64,000 nucleotides of DNA from Amycolatopsis antarctica (GCF_002262875.1 NZ_NKYE01000004.1:310001-374000), one strand, 5' to 3'. Positions 52,181 to 61,555 are shown, counted from the stretch's first letter. Translations and numbers: made by a program. The notes: generated from the letters alone by a model not told the origin.

Positions 52181-53740
52181 GTGCATACTTCCGAACACGA
52201 CCCTGCCCACCCGACGCCGGGCGTCGCGGCCGAGCAGGGACATCCGCAGCGGTGGATCATCCTCGCCGTCCTGTGCCTGTCGCTTCTGGTCGTGGTTCTC
52301 GACAACACGGTGCTCAACGTCGCGATCCCGTCGATCACCAACTCGCTCGGTGCGTCGACCGCCGACATCCAGTGGATGATCAACGCCTACTCGCTGGTGC
52401 TGGCCGGCCTGCTGCTGACCACCGGTTCGCTCTCCGATCGCTTCGGGCGCAAGCGATCCCTGCTGATCGGGCTGGTGCTGTTCACCGGCGGCTCCGCCTT
52501 CGCCGCCTTCGCCGAGACGTCCCTGCAGCTCATCATCGCCCGCGGTGGAATGGGCGTCGGCGCGGCGTTCCTGATGCCGGGCACGCTCGCCGTGCTGATG
52601 CAGATCTTCACCCCGCAGGAGCGGCCCAAGGCGATCGCGGCCTGGTCCGCGGTCGCGATGATGGGGCTTGCGCTGGGCCCGGTGGTCGGCGGCGCGCTGC
52701 TGGAGCACTTCTGGTGGGGCTCGGTCTTCCTGATCAACCTGCCGGTGGGGCTGCTGGCCATCACGGCCATCGCACTGCTGGTGCCGGAGTCGAAGGATCC
52801 GACGAGTCGCCGGGCGGACGTCCCCGGCGTTCTGCTGTCCATGGTGATGGGCATCGGGATCGTCTACGGCATCGTGTCCGTGGCCGAGCACGGCTGGGGA
52901 TCGACGCAGGTGCTGGTGCCCCTGGCGATCGGGGTCGCGGCACTGACCGGGTTCATCCTCTGGGAACGCCGCGCCGCCTCGCCGATGCTCGACGTGACGC
53001 TGTTCGCCAACAAGCACTTCACCGGGGCCGTCGCGTCCGGTGCGCTGATCGCGTTCGCGCTGGCCGGATCGATGTTCCTGTTCACCCAGTACCTGCAGTT
53101 CGTCCTCGGCTACGACCCACTGGAGGCCGGGTTCCGGGTGATGCCGCTGGCCCTGAGCGTGCTGGTGATCAACGCCGTCAGCCCCAAGGTGCTGGCCCTG
53201 CTCGGCGCGGCCCGGACGGTGCTGATCGGCCTGTGCGTCGTCGCGGCCGGTTTCGTCGCGCTGAGCACCGTCAGCGCCGACGGCGGGTACGCGCCGACGC
53301 TCGTCGGCATGATCCTGATCGGCATGGGCGTCGGCGTCGCCATGCCTGCCTCGGCCAACGCGCTGATGAGCGCGATCCCGCCGGAGCGTGCCGGTATCGC
53401 CTCGGGCCTGATGTCGACCCTGCAGGAGGCGGGCAACGCGCTCGGTGTCGCGATCCTCGGCACCGTGATGGCCGCCCGTTTCGCCGCCGACCTGCCGCCG
53501 TTCCTGCCGGACGGTTCGGAACGCTCGGTCGGCCTCGCGCTGGGCGCGGCCGCGCAGGCACCGGACGCGCCGAACGTGATCGTCACCGTGCAGAACGCCT
53601 TCGTGTCGGGGATGAGCTTCAGCCTGGTCTGCGGTGCCGTCGCGGCACTCGGCGCGGGCGTCGTCGCGTGGACGATGTTGCGCCAGCAGCCCACGGCCGG
53701 CGTCACCAGCCCGGTCGTGACCGGTGCGGGAGGGCAGTGA
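52181..53740 (+). CDS. MFS multidrug exporter, DHA2 (EmrB/QacA) family
   Basis: The 519-residue transporter has about 14 membrane segments and DHA2 motifs: VVVLDNTVLNVAIPSI in helix 1, GSLSDRFGRKRSL in the first loop, and the antiporter motif C-type GLALGPVVGG in helix 5. It should export small toxic compounds in exchange for protons. GTG 52181 has GAGGGG upstream. It is transcribed with its presumed repressor gene, 4 bp downstream. Confidence 0.93.
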   Translation: MHTSEHDPAHPTPGVAAEQGHPQRWIILAVLCLSLLVVVLDNTVLNVAIPSITNSLGASTADIQWMINAYSLVLAGLLLTTGSLSDRFGRKRSLLIGLVLFTGGSAFAAFAETSLQLIIARGGMGVGAAFLMPGTLAVLMQIFTPQERPKAIAAWSAVAMMGLALGPVVGGALLEHFWWGSVFLINLPVGLLAITAIALLVPESKDPTSRRADVPGVLLSMVMGIGIVYGIVSVAEHGWGSTQVLVPLAIGVAALTGFILWERRAASPMLDVTLFANKHFTGAVASGALIAFALAGSMFLFTQYLQFVLGYDPLEAGFRVMPLALSVLVINAVSPKVLALLGAARTVLIGLCVVAAGFVALSTVSADGGYAPTLVGMILIGMGVGVAMPASANALMSAIPPERAGIASGLMSTLQEAGNALGVAILGTVMAARFAADLPPFLPDGSERSVGLALGAAAQAPDAPNVIVTVQNAFVSGMSFSLVCGAVAALGAGVVAWTMLRQQPTAGVTSPVVTGAGGQ

Positions 53741-53744
53741 CGGC

Positions 53745-54473
53745 GTGACCGAGGACGCCGGTGTCTCGCCGCTGGACAGCGTGTGGCTGTCCGCGGCGGG
53801 CGCCGCCGAGTCGCGGCCGGGCAGGCCGTCGGGGCTGAACCGCGGCCAGATCGTCCGGACCGCGATCGGGATGCTCGACCGGGACGGCCTCGGCGCGCTG
53901 TCCATCCGCAGGCTCGCCGCGGAGCTGTCGGTGGCCCCGATGTCGCTCTACTGGCACGTTCCCACCAAGGACGCGCTGCTGGAGTTCGCGCTCGACGAGG
54001 TGTTCACCGAGGTCGATCCGGCCGCGGAGGACCTGCCCTGGCAGGACGCGGTGCGGGCGGTGGCGCGCGGGATCCGGACGGCGATCCACGCGCATCCGTG
54101 GGTGCCGGGCCTGCTCGGTTCCCTGATGAACTCCGGCCCGGTGTCGATGCGGCTCACCGACTCGCTGATCGGTGCGCTGGAACGGTCCGAAATGCCGCGC
54201 GCCGAGATCGGCCTCGCGGTGGGGACGATCAACAACTTCGTCTACGCCTACGCGGGCAACGAGGTGAAGTGGATGCAGCGGATCTCCGCGCAGGGCGTCC
54301 GGCCGGAGGAGATCCACGGCGAGATGATGCGACGGTTCACCGACCGCTATGCGGGGGAGCTGCCGCGGATCGTCCACTACGTGACGCGGGTGGAACTAGG
54401 CCAGCCCGGCGAGCACTTCGAGTACGGACTCGGGAAGCTGCTCGCCGGGCTGGCCTCGCCTGTGCGGCCTTAG
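53745..54473 (+). CDS. TetR family repressor (TetR_C_1 class)
   Basis: The 242-residue regulator has the helix-turn-helix [20 protein letters not shown] at about residues 55-75. The C-terminal ligand domain is of the tetracycline-repressor class ([33 protein letters not shown]). Close coupling to the MFS gene and the operator at 52126 indicate control of the exporter by its substrate. GTG 53745 is the start. Its stop overlaps by four bases that of the convergent ald gene. Confidence 0.92.
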   Translation: MTEDAGVSPLDSVWLSAAGAAESRPGRPSGLNRGQIVRTAIGMLDRDGLGALSIRRLAAELSVAPMSLYWHVPTKDALLEFALDEVFTEVDPAAEDLPWQDAVRAVARGIRTAIHAHPWVPGLLGSLMNSGPVSMRLTDSLIGALERSEMPRAEIGLAVGTINNFVYAYAGNEVKWMQRISAQGVRPEEIHGEMMRRFTDRYAGELPRIVHYVTRVELGQPGEHFEYGLGKLLAGLASPVRP

Positions 54474-55576
54474 AGCGCGACCGGCGCGAACGGCAGCTCG
54501 TGCGCCACGGCGACCGCCTCGTTGGTGACCGCACCGGCGTGGGTGTTCAGCCCCTTCGCCAGGCTCGCGTCCTGGCGAAGGGCGGTCTCCCAGCCGTGCG
54601 CGGCGAGCTGCACCGCGTAGGGCAGCGTCACGTTGGTCAGGCCGTAGGTCGAGGTGCGCGGCACCGCACCCGGCATGTTGGCGACGCAGTAGAACACCGA
54701 GTCGTGCACCGCGTAGGTGGGCTCGTCGTGCGTGGTGGGCCGGGAGTCGGCGAAGCAACCACCCTGGTCGATCGCGATGTCGACGAGCACGCTGCCCGGC
54801 TTCATCCGGGACACCAGGTGGTTGGACACCAGCTTCGGCGCCTTCGCCCCGGGAACGAGCACCGCCCCGATCACCATGTCGGCCTCGAGCACCGACTCCT
54901 CGACGGACAGGGCGTTGGAGGCGACGGTGCGGATCCGGCCGCCGAAGTCGTTGTCGATCTGCCGCAGCCGGTCGACGTTGGTATCCAGGATCTCGACGTC
55001 CGAGCCGAGGCCGAGGGCGACCCTGGCGGCGTTGATGCCCGCCACGCCGCCGCCGATGACGACGACCCGCGCCGGGTGCACGCCGGGGATGCCGCCGGGC
55101 AGGACGCCGCGCCCGCCGCTGGGCTTCATCAGTGCGTAGGCGCCGACCTGCGGGGCCAGCCTGCCCGCGACCTCGGACATCGGGGCCAGCAGCGGCAGCG
55201 CGCCGTTCGCGGTCTGCACGGTCTCGTAGGCGATGGCGGTGGTGCCCGCGTCGACCAGCGCGTCGGTGAGCGCACGGTCGGCCGCCAGGTGCAGGTAGGT
55301 GAACAGCACCTGGTCGCGGCGCAGCCTGCCGTACTCGGCGGCGATGGGCTCCTTGACCTTGAGCACCAGTTCACCCTGGGCCCAGGTCTCGTCGGCGGTG
55401 CCGAGCACCTTGGCCCCGGCGGCGAGGTACTCCTCGTCGGTGATCGAGGAGCCGATGCCCGCCCCGGCCTCCACGAAGACGTCGTGGCCGCGGCCGGTCA
55501 GTTCGTGCACGCCGGCCGGGGTCAGCGCGACCCGGTATTCATGCTTCTTGATCTCACGGGGAACGGCGATGCGCAC
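54470..55576 (-). CDS. ald: Alanine dehydrogenase
   Basis: This 368-residue enzyme interconverts alanine and pyruvate plus ammonia with NAD+. Family features are [20 protein letters not shown] at the start, the catalytic Lys in ELVLKVKEP, the His in [11 protein letters not shown], and the NAD fold [23 protein letters not shown] 55576 follows a strong AGGAGG. A PucR-type regulator gene lies directly upstream on the same strand. Confidence 0.96.
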   Translation of the reverse strand: MRIAVPREIKKHEYRVALTPAGVHELTGRGHDVFVEAGAGIGSSITDEEYLAAGAKVLGTADETWAQGELVLKVKEPIAAEYGRLRRDQVLFTYLHLAADRALTDALVDAGTTAIAYETVQTANGALPLLAPMSEVAGRLAPQVGAYALMKPSGGRGVLPGGIPGVHPARVVVIGGGVAGINAARVALGLGSDVEILDTNVDRLRQIDNDFGGRIRTVASNALSVEESVLEADMVIGAVLVPGAKAPKLVSNHLVSRMKPGSVLVDIAIDQGGCFADSRPTTHDEPTYAVHDSVFYCVANMPGAVPRTSTYGLTNVTLPYAVQLAAHGWETALRQDASLAKGLNTHAGAVTNEAVAVAHELPFAPVAL

Positions 55577-55645
55577 GGCTGCCTCCTGCGGCCTGGATGA
55601 ACTGCGGTGGTGACAACGGTGAACCACCCGGACGGCGGTGTCATC

Positions 55646-55658
55646 GTGCCACCGGCAC
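55646..55658. promoter_or_regulatory. Short palindrome in the ald promoter region
   Basis: GTGCC-ACC-GGCAC is a perfect short inverted repeat 70-83 bp before the ald start, in the 139-bp space between ald and the PucR gene. It is a possible operator, although GC-rich palindromes this short occur by chance. Confidence 0.2.
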
Positions 55659-55715
55659 AAGCTTGCCCCTTCTTTCTTGTTCCAGCAGCACTGCCAGTGT
55701 CGCCGTGCGCGCACG

Positions 55716-57266
55716 TCAGTTCCAGCGCAGGGCGACGAGCTGCACGACGAGTGCGAGCCGTACGTCGGGCTGGTCGAGGTCCAGCGAGGAGAGCTCCAGC
55801 AGCTTGCGGACCCGGTACCGCAGGGTGTTCGGATGGATCCGCAGTGCACGCGCGGCCGACCGCGGATCGCCGGGGTGCCGGAGCCATTCGTACAGCGTGC
55901 TCACGTACTCGGTGCCGTGGGCGGAGTCGTGCTCCCGCAAGGAATCCAGCGGTCCCAGCTCGCCCACCCTTGCCGGCGTCGAGACCGTGGCCGCCCGGTG
56001 CAACGCGAGCTGCGGCCACGCCTCGCCGAAACTCACCACCTCGCCCGCGACGACGCCGGAACGCAGCAGCGACAACGCCTCCTCCGCCTGCGCGCGGGAC
56101 ACCGCGAGCCGCGCCACGTCGAACGCGCCACCCGCGGCCACCCGCAGCGTGGCGATCTTGCCGCGCGCCGGGAGGTCGGCCAGCGCCTCGCGCAGCGCCG
56201 GCCACTCGCCGTCCGGGACGACGGCGTACAGCAGTCCGCGCAGCTCGGTCGCCACCTGCCGGGTGCCCATGCCCTGGGCGATGCGCTCCAGCAGGGACAG
56301 CCGCAGCGCCTCGCCGTCCGAGGTTCCCCGCCCGCCCTCGGTGTCGATCACCACGACGCGGTGCGGTTCCGCGGCCAGGCCGAGTTCGGTCACCGCGGTG
56401 CGAGCGGCCACGGTGCCGTCGAGCAGTCCGCGCAGCAGTTCGGCCGAGGCGCGACGGTCGGCGTCCACCTGCGTCCGCCTGCGCAGCAGGTGCAGTGCCA
56501 CCACCGGGGCGGCGTCGGCGAAGGCGGCCGCCCGCTCGTCGGACACCGGTCCGGTGACCACCGCCCACATCGATCCGAGCAGTTCCCCGCCCATCCGGAT
56601 CGGCACGATCAGCCGGGGCAGCGTGCCGTCCCGCTGACCCGGTACGAAGATCGTCTGGTGGCCGCGGGAGAGCTCGCGGAACACGCCGCGGGAGCGGAAA
56701 CGGGTGAGCACGTCGTCCGGGATGCGGCGGCCCATGATCGTCGAGACCCGAGCGGGATCGGTGAGGTCCTGGCGGGAGGAGTACGCGAGCACCCGGGAGT
56801 TGGTGTCCTCGATGGTCACCGGGGCGTCCACCACGGCCGCCGCCGCGTCCGCGAGGCGGAACAGATCGCTCGCGACCGGGTCGCCCTCGCGCTCGTCGGA
56901 TTCGTCGGTGATCGCGTCGAGGACGGTGCGCAGCAACCAGACGAGCTGTGCCCACGAGGTCGCCGTGTTCACCTCGACCAGTGCGATCCCGGTGGAGCGG
57001 GCGGTGCGCCGGATGGCCGCCTTCCCGGCGAGCGGGGCCTTCAGCAGCACGGCGGCGACCTGGCGGGCGGCGCAGGCCTCGATCAGCGCGACCGCCTCGC
57101 TCGGGGCGGAGGTGGCCACGCCCAGCACCAGGTCGCCCGCCGCGAGTTGCCCACCGTCCGGCTCGGCGATCACCACGTCGCCGACGGCCGGGCAGTCGGC
57201 GGGGGTGTGCAGCAGGCGCAACAGGGTCGGCCCGACCCGGTCGACGACGCTCTGCACGGCTGCCAT
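55716..57266 (-). CDS. PucR family transcriptional regulator
   Basis: The 516-residue protein has an N-terminal PucR ligand region (LLHTPADCPAVGDVVIAEPD), a central GAF-like/GGDEF-like part and a C-terminal helix-turn-helix of the PucR_HTH type (TLYEWLRHPGDPRSAARALR, IHPNTLRYRVRKLLELSSLD). The family activates purine or amino-acid catabolic genes in response to metabolites. Its position directly upstream of ald suggests alanine-responsive control. ATG 57266 gives the family N-terminus. Confidence 0.9.
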   Translation of the reverse strand: MAAVQSVVDRVGPTLLRLLHTPADCPAVGDVVIAEPDGGQLAAGDLVLGVATSAPSEAVALIEACAARQVAAVLLKAPLAGKAAIRRTARSTGIALVEVNTATSWAQLVWLLRTVLDAITDESDEREGDPVASDLFRLADAAAAVVDAPVTIEDTNSRVLAYSSRQDLTDPARVSTIMGRRIPDDVLTRFRSRGVFRELSRGHQTIFVPGQRDGTLPRLIVPIRMGGELLGSMWAVVTGPVSDERAAAFADAAPVVALHLLRRRTQVDADRRASAELLRGLLDGTVAARTAVTELGLAAEPHRVVVIDTEGGRGTSDGEALRLSLLERIAQGMGTRQVATELRGLLYAVVPDGEWPALREALADLPARGKIATLRVAAGGAFDVARLAVSRAQAEEALSLLRSGVVAGEVVSFGEAWPQLALHRAATVSTPARVGELGPLDSLREHDSAHGTEYVSTLYEWLRHPGDPRSAARALRIHPNTLRYRVRKLLELSSLDLDQPDVRLALVVQLVALRWN

Positions 57267-57528
57267 CAGCGTTCGGAAACCTTGTGACGGAGGGAAAGCC
57301 CGTTGCGGGCGATGGCCGGGGCCGGGACGCCGGAGGTCGGGGGCAGCAATGGGCGTGCCGCCGGGGTGAGCGGCGCGGAACGGGCCAGGGCCCGGCTGCC
57401 GATCGCCATCGGCCCATCGTACTTTCCGCACCCGATCCATCCGTGTGGACACAACCCGCCCCAGGTCCCGTCCGCCCCCGAACGGATCACCTCAGCCACC
57501 CGATCGAGTGGCAACACGTGCGCCATTC

Positions 57529-57583
57529 CGCCATACGTCGACATATTGCGGCGAGACGGAACGCAATATGTCGACGTATGGCG
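57529..57583. repeat. Paired inverted palindromic repeat (55-bp unit)
   Basis: Two 22-bp palindromes (57529-57550 and 57562-57583) are exact reverse complements of each other, separated by 11 bases, so the whole forms a perfect 22-bp stem. The core CAATATGTCGACGTATGG differs by one base from the copy at 23695. The shared A-to-C/T-to-G change in both arms implies that one arm was copied or corrected from the other. Confidence 0.88.
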
Positions 57584-57603
57584 ATGCCTTGCGCACGATG
57601 GAT

Positions 57604-57625
57604 CGCAATACGTCGACATATTGCG
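57604..57625. repeat. Third palindromic repeat copy in the metY promoter region
   Basis: The core CAATACGTCGACATATTG is the exact reverse complement of the first copy at 23695-23716, 34 kb away. It starts 42 bp after the start of the preceding copy and 153 bp before metY. Confidence 0.88.
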
Positions 57626-57777
57626 GCAACAAGCGCATCGTGGTTGGCGCGGTGGCCGGGGCGAGCGCTCCCAGGGGGTGGAACCCGGTTGGGCCGGATG
57701 GCAGACCTGGATAGCTTCGCCTCATGGCCTGCGCGCGGCCAGCCGACCGAAGACGCCCGCACCGCGAGGAGAAGCAG

Positions 57778-59091
57778 ATGACCGAAGCAGCCGAGGGCCG
57801 GGCCTGGTCCTTCGAGACCAAGCAGATCCACTCCGGTGCCGAGCCCGATCCCGCCACCGGTGCGCGCGCCACGCCGATCTACCAGACGACCTCGTACGTC
57901 TTCCGGGACAGCCAGCACGGCGCCGACCTGTTCAGCCTCGCCGAGCCAGGCAACATCTACACCCGGATCATGAACCCGACGCAGGACGTTCTCGAGCAGC
58001 GCGTCGCCGCTCTCGAGGGCGGTGTGGCAGCCCTCGCCTTCGCTTCCGGTTCGGCCGCCACGACGGCCGCGATCCTGAACCTCGCCGGTGTCGGGGACCA
58101 CTTCGTCTCCAGCCCCTCGCTGTACGGCGGCACCTACAACCTCTTCCACTACACCCTGCCCAAGCTCGGCGTGGAGGTCACCTTCGTCGACGACCAGGAC
58201 GACATCGAGCAGTGGCGGGCCGCCGTGCGGCCGAACACGAAGCTGTTCTTCGCCGAGACGCTCGCCAACCCGGGCAGCAACGTCCTCGACATCCGCGCGG
58301 TCGCCGATGCCGCCCACGAGTCCGGGGTACCGCTGGTCGTGGACAACACCGTGCCGACGCCGTTCCTGCTGCGCCCGATCGAGCACGGCGCCGACGTCGT
58401 CGTGCACTCGGCGACCAAGTACCTGGGCGGCCACGGCACCACGGTCGCCGGCGTGCTGGTCGACGGCGGCACCTTCGATTTCGGTGCCGACCCGGAGCGC
58501 TTCCCCGGCTTCAACGAGCCGGACCCCAGCTACCACGGCCTCAAGTACTGGGAGGCGCTCGGACCGGGCGCGTACGCGGCGAAGGCCCGCGTGCAGATCC
58601 TGCGCGACACCGGTGCCGCGATCGCCCCGTTGAACAGTTTCCTCATCCTGCAGGGAATCGAGACGCTGTCGCTGCGCCTGGAGCGGCACGTCTTCAACGC
58701 GAAGGCGCTCGCCGAGTGGCTGGAGGCGCGGGACGAGGTGGCCAAGGTCTACTATGCCAGCCTGCCGTCCAGCCCGTGGTACGAGGCGGCGAAGAAGTAC
58801 CTTCCCGGCGGAGCGGGCGCGGTGCTCTCCTTCGACCTGCACGGCGGCGTCGACGCCGGTCGCGCCTTCGTGGACGGCACCGAGCTGCACAGCCAGCTCG
58901 TCAACATCGGTGACGTCCGAAGCCTCATCGTCCATCCGGCCAGCACCACGCACAGCCAGCTCAGCCCGGAGGAGCAGCTCACCAGTGGCGTCACGCCCGG
59001 TCTGGTGCGCCTCGCCGTCGGGCTGGAAGGCGTCGAGGACCTCAAGGCCGATCTGGAGGCCGGTTTCCGGGCGGCCAAGGCCGCTCAGTGA
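57778..59091 (+). CDS. metY: O-acetylhomoserine aminocarboxypropyltransferase (O-acetylhomoserine sulfhydrylase)
   Basis: This 437-residue PLP enzyme makes homocysteine from O-acetylhomoserine and sulfide. Motifs are [19 protein letters not shown] and [20 protein letters not shown] near the N-terminus, the PLP Lys in [14 protein letters not shown], and the extended C-terminal section of MetY-type (longer than MetB) enzymes. GAGGAGAAG precedes ATG 57778. It is coupled to metX by a four-base overlap, so substrate synthesis and use are encoded together. Confidence 0.94.
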   Translation: MTEAAEGRAWSFETKQIHSGAEPDPATGARATPIYQTTSYVFRDSQHGADLFSLAEPGNIYTRIMNPTQDVLEQRVAALEGGVAALAFASGSAATTAAILNLAGVGDHFVSSPSLYGGTYNLFHYTLPKLGVEVTFVDDQDDIEQWRAAVRPNTKLFFAETLANPGSNVLDIRAVADAAHESGVPLVVDNTVPTPFLLRPIEHGADVVVHSATKYLGGHGTTVAGVLVDGGTFDFGADPERFPGFNEPDPSYHGLKYWEALGPGAYAAKARVQILRDTGAAIAPLNSFLILQGIETLSLRLERHVFNAKALAEWLEARDEVAKVYYASLPSSPWYEAAKKYLPGGAGAVLSFDLHGGVDAGRAFVDGTELHSQLVNIGDVRSLIVHPASTTHSQLSPEEQLTSGVTPGLVRLAVGLEGVEDLKADLEAGFRAAKAAQ

Positions 59092-60233
59092 CCCAGGCGT
59101 CCGCGCCGGATCTCCCGCCCGTCACCGGTGCGTGGCGGGCGGGCGATCCGGCGGGGCGCAGGCAGTGGGTCTCGTCCCCGGACACGCTCGCGCTGGAGGC
59201 CGGGGACGAGCTGCCCGGCTTCACCCTGGCGTACGAGACCTGGGGAACCCTCGCCCCGGACGGTGCCAACGCCGTGCTGATCGAGCACGGCCTCACCGGT
59301 GACAGCCACGTCGCCGGCCCCGCGGAAGCGGGCCACCCCACCCCCGGCTGGTGGGGTGGCCTGGTGGGGCCGGGGCTCGGGCTGGATACCGAGGAGCTGT
59401 TCGTCGTCGTGCCCAACGCGCTGGGCGGCTGCCAGGGTTCGACCGGTCCGTCCTCAGTGGATCCGGACGGAAAGCCTTGGGGCAGCAGGTTTCCCGTCCT
59501 CACGACACGGGATCTGGTGACGGCCGAGGTGGCGCTCGCCGACGCCCTCGGCATCGGCCGGTGGGCCGCGGTGCTGGGCGGGTCGATGGGCGGGATGCGG
59601 GCGCTGGAGTGGGCGGTCTCCCAGCCGGACCGGGTCGCGTCGCTGCTGGTGCTCGCCGCGCCCGCCGCCGCCTCGGCCGACCAGATCGCCTGGGCCTCGC
59701 CCCAGTTGCACGCCATCACCGGCGACCGGGGGTGGCGCGGTGGCGACTACTACGACGCCGATCCGGGCGACGGGCCGCATCACGGGCTGGGCGTGGCCCG
59801 GCGCATCGCGCACATCACCTACCGCAGTGAACCCGAACTGGCACACCGGTTCGGACGCGTGCCGCAAGGTGCGGAGGATCCGTTGCGTGGTGGCCGTTTC
59901 GCTGTTGAGTCCTATGTGGACCATCACGCGGACAAGCTGGTCCGCCGGTTCGACGCGGGCAGCTACGTCACCCTCACCCGCACGATGAACACCCACGATG
60001 TCGGCCGGGACCGCGGCGGTGTCGGTGCCGCGCTGCGCAGGGTCCGGGCGCGGACGATGACGGTGGGTGTCGACAGCGACCGGCTCTATCCCGTCGCGCA
60101 GACGCGGGCGCTGGCCGAGGGGACAGGTGGCGAGCACGTGGAGATCTCCTCGCTGTACGGGCACGACGCTTTCCTGCTGGAGACGGCCCAGATCACCCCG
60201 CACGTCACCCGGCTGCTGGCGCACGCCACCTGA
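59088..60233 (+). CDS. metX: Homoserine O-acetyltransferase
   Basis: The 381-residue alpha/beta-hydrolase-fold enzyme acetylates homoserine. The nucleophile Ser is in VLGGSMGGMRALEWAVSQPD, the acid Asp in GVDSDRLYP, and the His in SSLYGHDAFLLE. The motif TWGTLAPDGANAVLIEHGLTG is family-typical. GTG 59088 overlaps the metY stop. The pair forms a compact methionine operon. Confidence 0.95.
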   Translation: MTQASAPDLPPVTGAWRAGDPAGRRQWVSSPDTLALEAGDELPGFTLAYETWGTLAPDGANAVLIEHGLTGDSHVAGPAEAGHPTPGWWGGLVGPGLGLDTEELFVVVPNALGGCQGSTGPSSVDPDGKPWGSRFPVLTTRDLVTAEVALADALGIGRWAAVLGGSMGGMRALEWAVSQPDRVASLLVLAAPAAASADQIAWASPQLHAITGDRGWRGGDYYDADPGDGPHHGLGVARRIAHITYRSEPELAHRFGRVPQGAEDPLRGGRFAVESYVDHHADKLVRRFDAGSYVTLTRTMNTHDVGRDRGGVGAALRRVRARTMTVGVDSDRLYPVAQTRALAEGTGGEHVEISSLYGHDAFLLETAQITPHVTRLLAHAT

Positions 60234-60260
60234 CGCCCACCCGTGCCCTGCTGCGTCAGG
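60229..60260. terminator. Short terminator-like hairpin across convergent stops
   Basis: CCTGACGC (60229-60236) pairs with GCGTCAGG (60253-60260), overlapping the stop codons of metX and of the convergent gene at 60256. The loop is 16 bases. Confidence 0.5.
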
Positions 60261-60750
60261 AGAGGGCTTCGGCGATCCAGTCCGATACCGGCAGATCGCG
60301 TTCGATGCACTCGCCGGACAACCGGATCGTCCAGCGCAGGGCCTGCAGCAGCAGGCTCTCCACCTCGTCCGGCGCGGCGTTGGCCAGCGCGATCTCCACC
60401 TGCTCGGCGGCCGCGTCGGTGTTGCCGTGCACCTCGGCGAGCAGCGTCCGCACCGCCGTGCGGACGGGCGGATCGGCCTGGTCTATCGACACCTCCTCGC
60501 CGTCGGAGTCGAAGACCTGCACCTTCACCGGCGCGGTGCCGCCGTCGCCGAGGGTGGCGACCATGCCGCTGCACTCGCCGAACAGCAGCAGCATCATCTC
60601 GCGTGTCTCGGCGGAGCGCCCCTCGGTATCGGGCGCCGTCGGCCGCACCTGATCCAGCGCCTCGTCGTCGGCGCCCAGGTGCATGGCGATGAGGGCGCGC
60701 TGCGCCTGGGCGACCAGCCCGCCTTCGTCGTCCTCGCTACTCGGCTGCAC
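60256..60750 (-). CDS. Conserved hypothetical acidic helical protein
   Basis: The protein has 164 residues from GTG 60750, or 169 from ATG 60765. It is acidic and helical, with DGGTAPVKVQVFDSDGEEVS as its only strand-rich part and a C-terminal section (RWTIRLSGECIERDLPVSDW) that looks folded. I do not recognise a family. It is convergent with metX. Confidence 0.6.
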   Translation of the reverse strand: MQPSSEDDEGGLVAQAQRALIAMHLGADDEALDQVRPTAPDTEGRSAETREMMLLLFGECSGMVATLGDGGTAPVKVQVFDSDGEEVSIDQADPPVRTAVRTLLAEVHGNTDAAAEQVEIALANAAPDEVESLLLQALRWTIRLSGECIERDLPVSDWIAEALS

Positions 60751-60815
60751 GTGCCCATCAAACACCAGAGATCGCGGAATTGGGATCCTCCGCGGGTGCG
60801 CTCCCTTGCCGGAGG

Positions 60816-61406
60816 TCAGCCCGCGGCGCGCAGTGCACCGAGAGCGAGCCTGCCCAGCAGGGTCGCGAGCTGGGCGTCACTGAGGTGGCGGTTGTGCGGT
60901 GTGGAGTTGATCAGCCCGAACACGGCGTGTGCGGCGGAGCGGGCCTCCGTCTCGCCGACTCCGGGCACGGCGTCGCGGATCGCCCGCACCCACACCTCGA
61001 CGTACCGCCGTTGCAGGGCGCGGACCTGCTTGCGGTCCTCGTCGGTGAGATTGCCCAGGTTGCGTTCCTGCACGGTGATCAGCGCGGGGTGGGCGAGCGC
61101 GAAGTCGACGTGGAACTCGACGAGCTGTGCGAGCACCTCCTGGGCGTCGGCCACCGCCTCGGCGCGGCCGCTGCCGCCGTCCAACAGGAAGGTGCTGATC
61201 GAGGTCAGCATCTCGCCGAGCATGGCGTCCTTGCTGCGGAAGTGCCGGTAGAGCGCCGGGCCGGAGATGCCGACGGCGGCGCCGATGTCGTCGATGCCGA
61301 CACCGTGGAAACCGTGCCTGGCGAACAGTTCCGCCGCCGCGGCGAGAATCTGCTCGCGTCTGCTGGATTTCGCGTTGGTCGCGAGCGGTGTCGGCTGGGA
61401 CGGCAT
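60816..61406 (-). CDS. TetR family repressor, probable branched-chain/acyl-CoA catabolism regulator
   Basis: This 196-residue protein has the TetR helix-turn-helix GIDDIGAAVGISGPALYRHF at about residues 40-60 and a C-terminal domain typical of acyl-CoA-responsive repressors. A 16-bp palindrome (61428-61443) lies 22 bp upstream of its start, and two matching sites lie before the carboxylase gene at 62497. A regulator of leucine or branched-chain keto-acid degradation, comparable to mycobacterial BkaR (Rv2506), is therefore likely. ATG 61406 is favoured over an ATG 14 codons upstream, which would overlap the operator. Confidence 0.88.
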   Translation of the reverse strand: MPSQPTPLATNAKSSRREQILAAAAELFARHGFHGVGIDDIGAAVGISGPALYRHFRSKDAMLGEMLTSISTFLLDGGSGRAEAVADAQEVLAQLVEFHVDFALAHPALITVQERNLGNLTDEDRKQVRALQRRYVEVWVRAIRDAVPGVGETEARSAAHAVFGLINSTPHNRHLSDAQLATLLGRLALGALRAAG

Positions 61407-61427
61407 CGGCACATCGTATGCGCCGAC

Positions 61428-61443
61428 GTTAGCGAGCGCTAAC
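61428..61443. promoter_or_regulatory. TetR operator site 1
   Basis: GTTAGCGAGCGCTAAC sits inside a larger palindrome with perfect ten-base arms (61425-61434 and 61437-61446) around an AG centre. It is 22-37 bp upstream of the TetR start and should mediate autoregulation. Confidence 0.8.
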
Positions 61444-61498
61444 GTCATGGCCTTTCGAGTTGAGCCAGTCGGCGTAACTCTGTGACCTGCGCTTCCGC

Positions 61499-61540
61499 AG
61501 TGATTAACGGACCTGGTAATTCTAAGTCGCGTTTATCACT
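61499..61540 (+). promoter_or_regulatory. Inverted repeat in the esterase 5' region
   Basis: AGTGATTAACG (61499-61509) and CGTTTATCACT (61530-61540) are inverted copies with one mismatch, 20 bases apart. The AT-rich spacer includes TAATTC, a possible -10 element. The repeat ends 15 bp before the esterase start, so it could be an operator or a 5' leader hairpin. Confidence 0.35.
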
Positions 61541-61555
61541 CACGAAGGGCTCCCC

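Larger units (their letters stand above)
57267..57777. other. Divergent intergenic region pucR - metY
   Basis: These 511 bp contain three palindromic repeats (57529-57625) and otherwise GC-rich sequence without a convincing frame. I looked for a SAM-IV or SAM-II riboswitch before metY and saw no matching core. Confidence 0.5.

Noticed and set aside
57266..57619. A protein frame across the palindromes encoding repeated MSTYC/NMSTYG-like peptides
   Set aside because: The similarity comes from the DNA palindrome read in frame. The frame changes between copies at 23.7 and 57.5 kb, and there is no ribosome-binding site.
57529..57625. CRISPR array
   Set aside because: Only three copies, each an almost complete palindrome, with gaps of 11 and 20 bases that are too short for spacers. 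Copies are inverted relative to each other and no cas gene is present.
57626..57777. SAM riboswitch before metY
   Set aside because: I looked for SAM-II and SAM-IV cores, which are known before such genes in bacteria, and found no matching conserved segments or pseudoknot arrangement.
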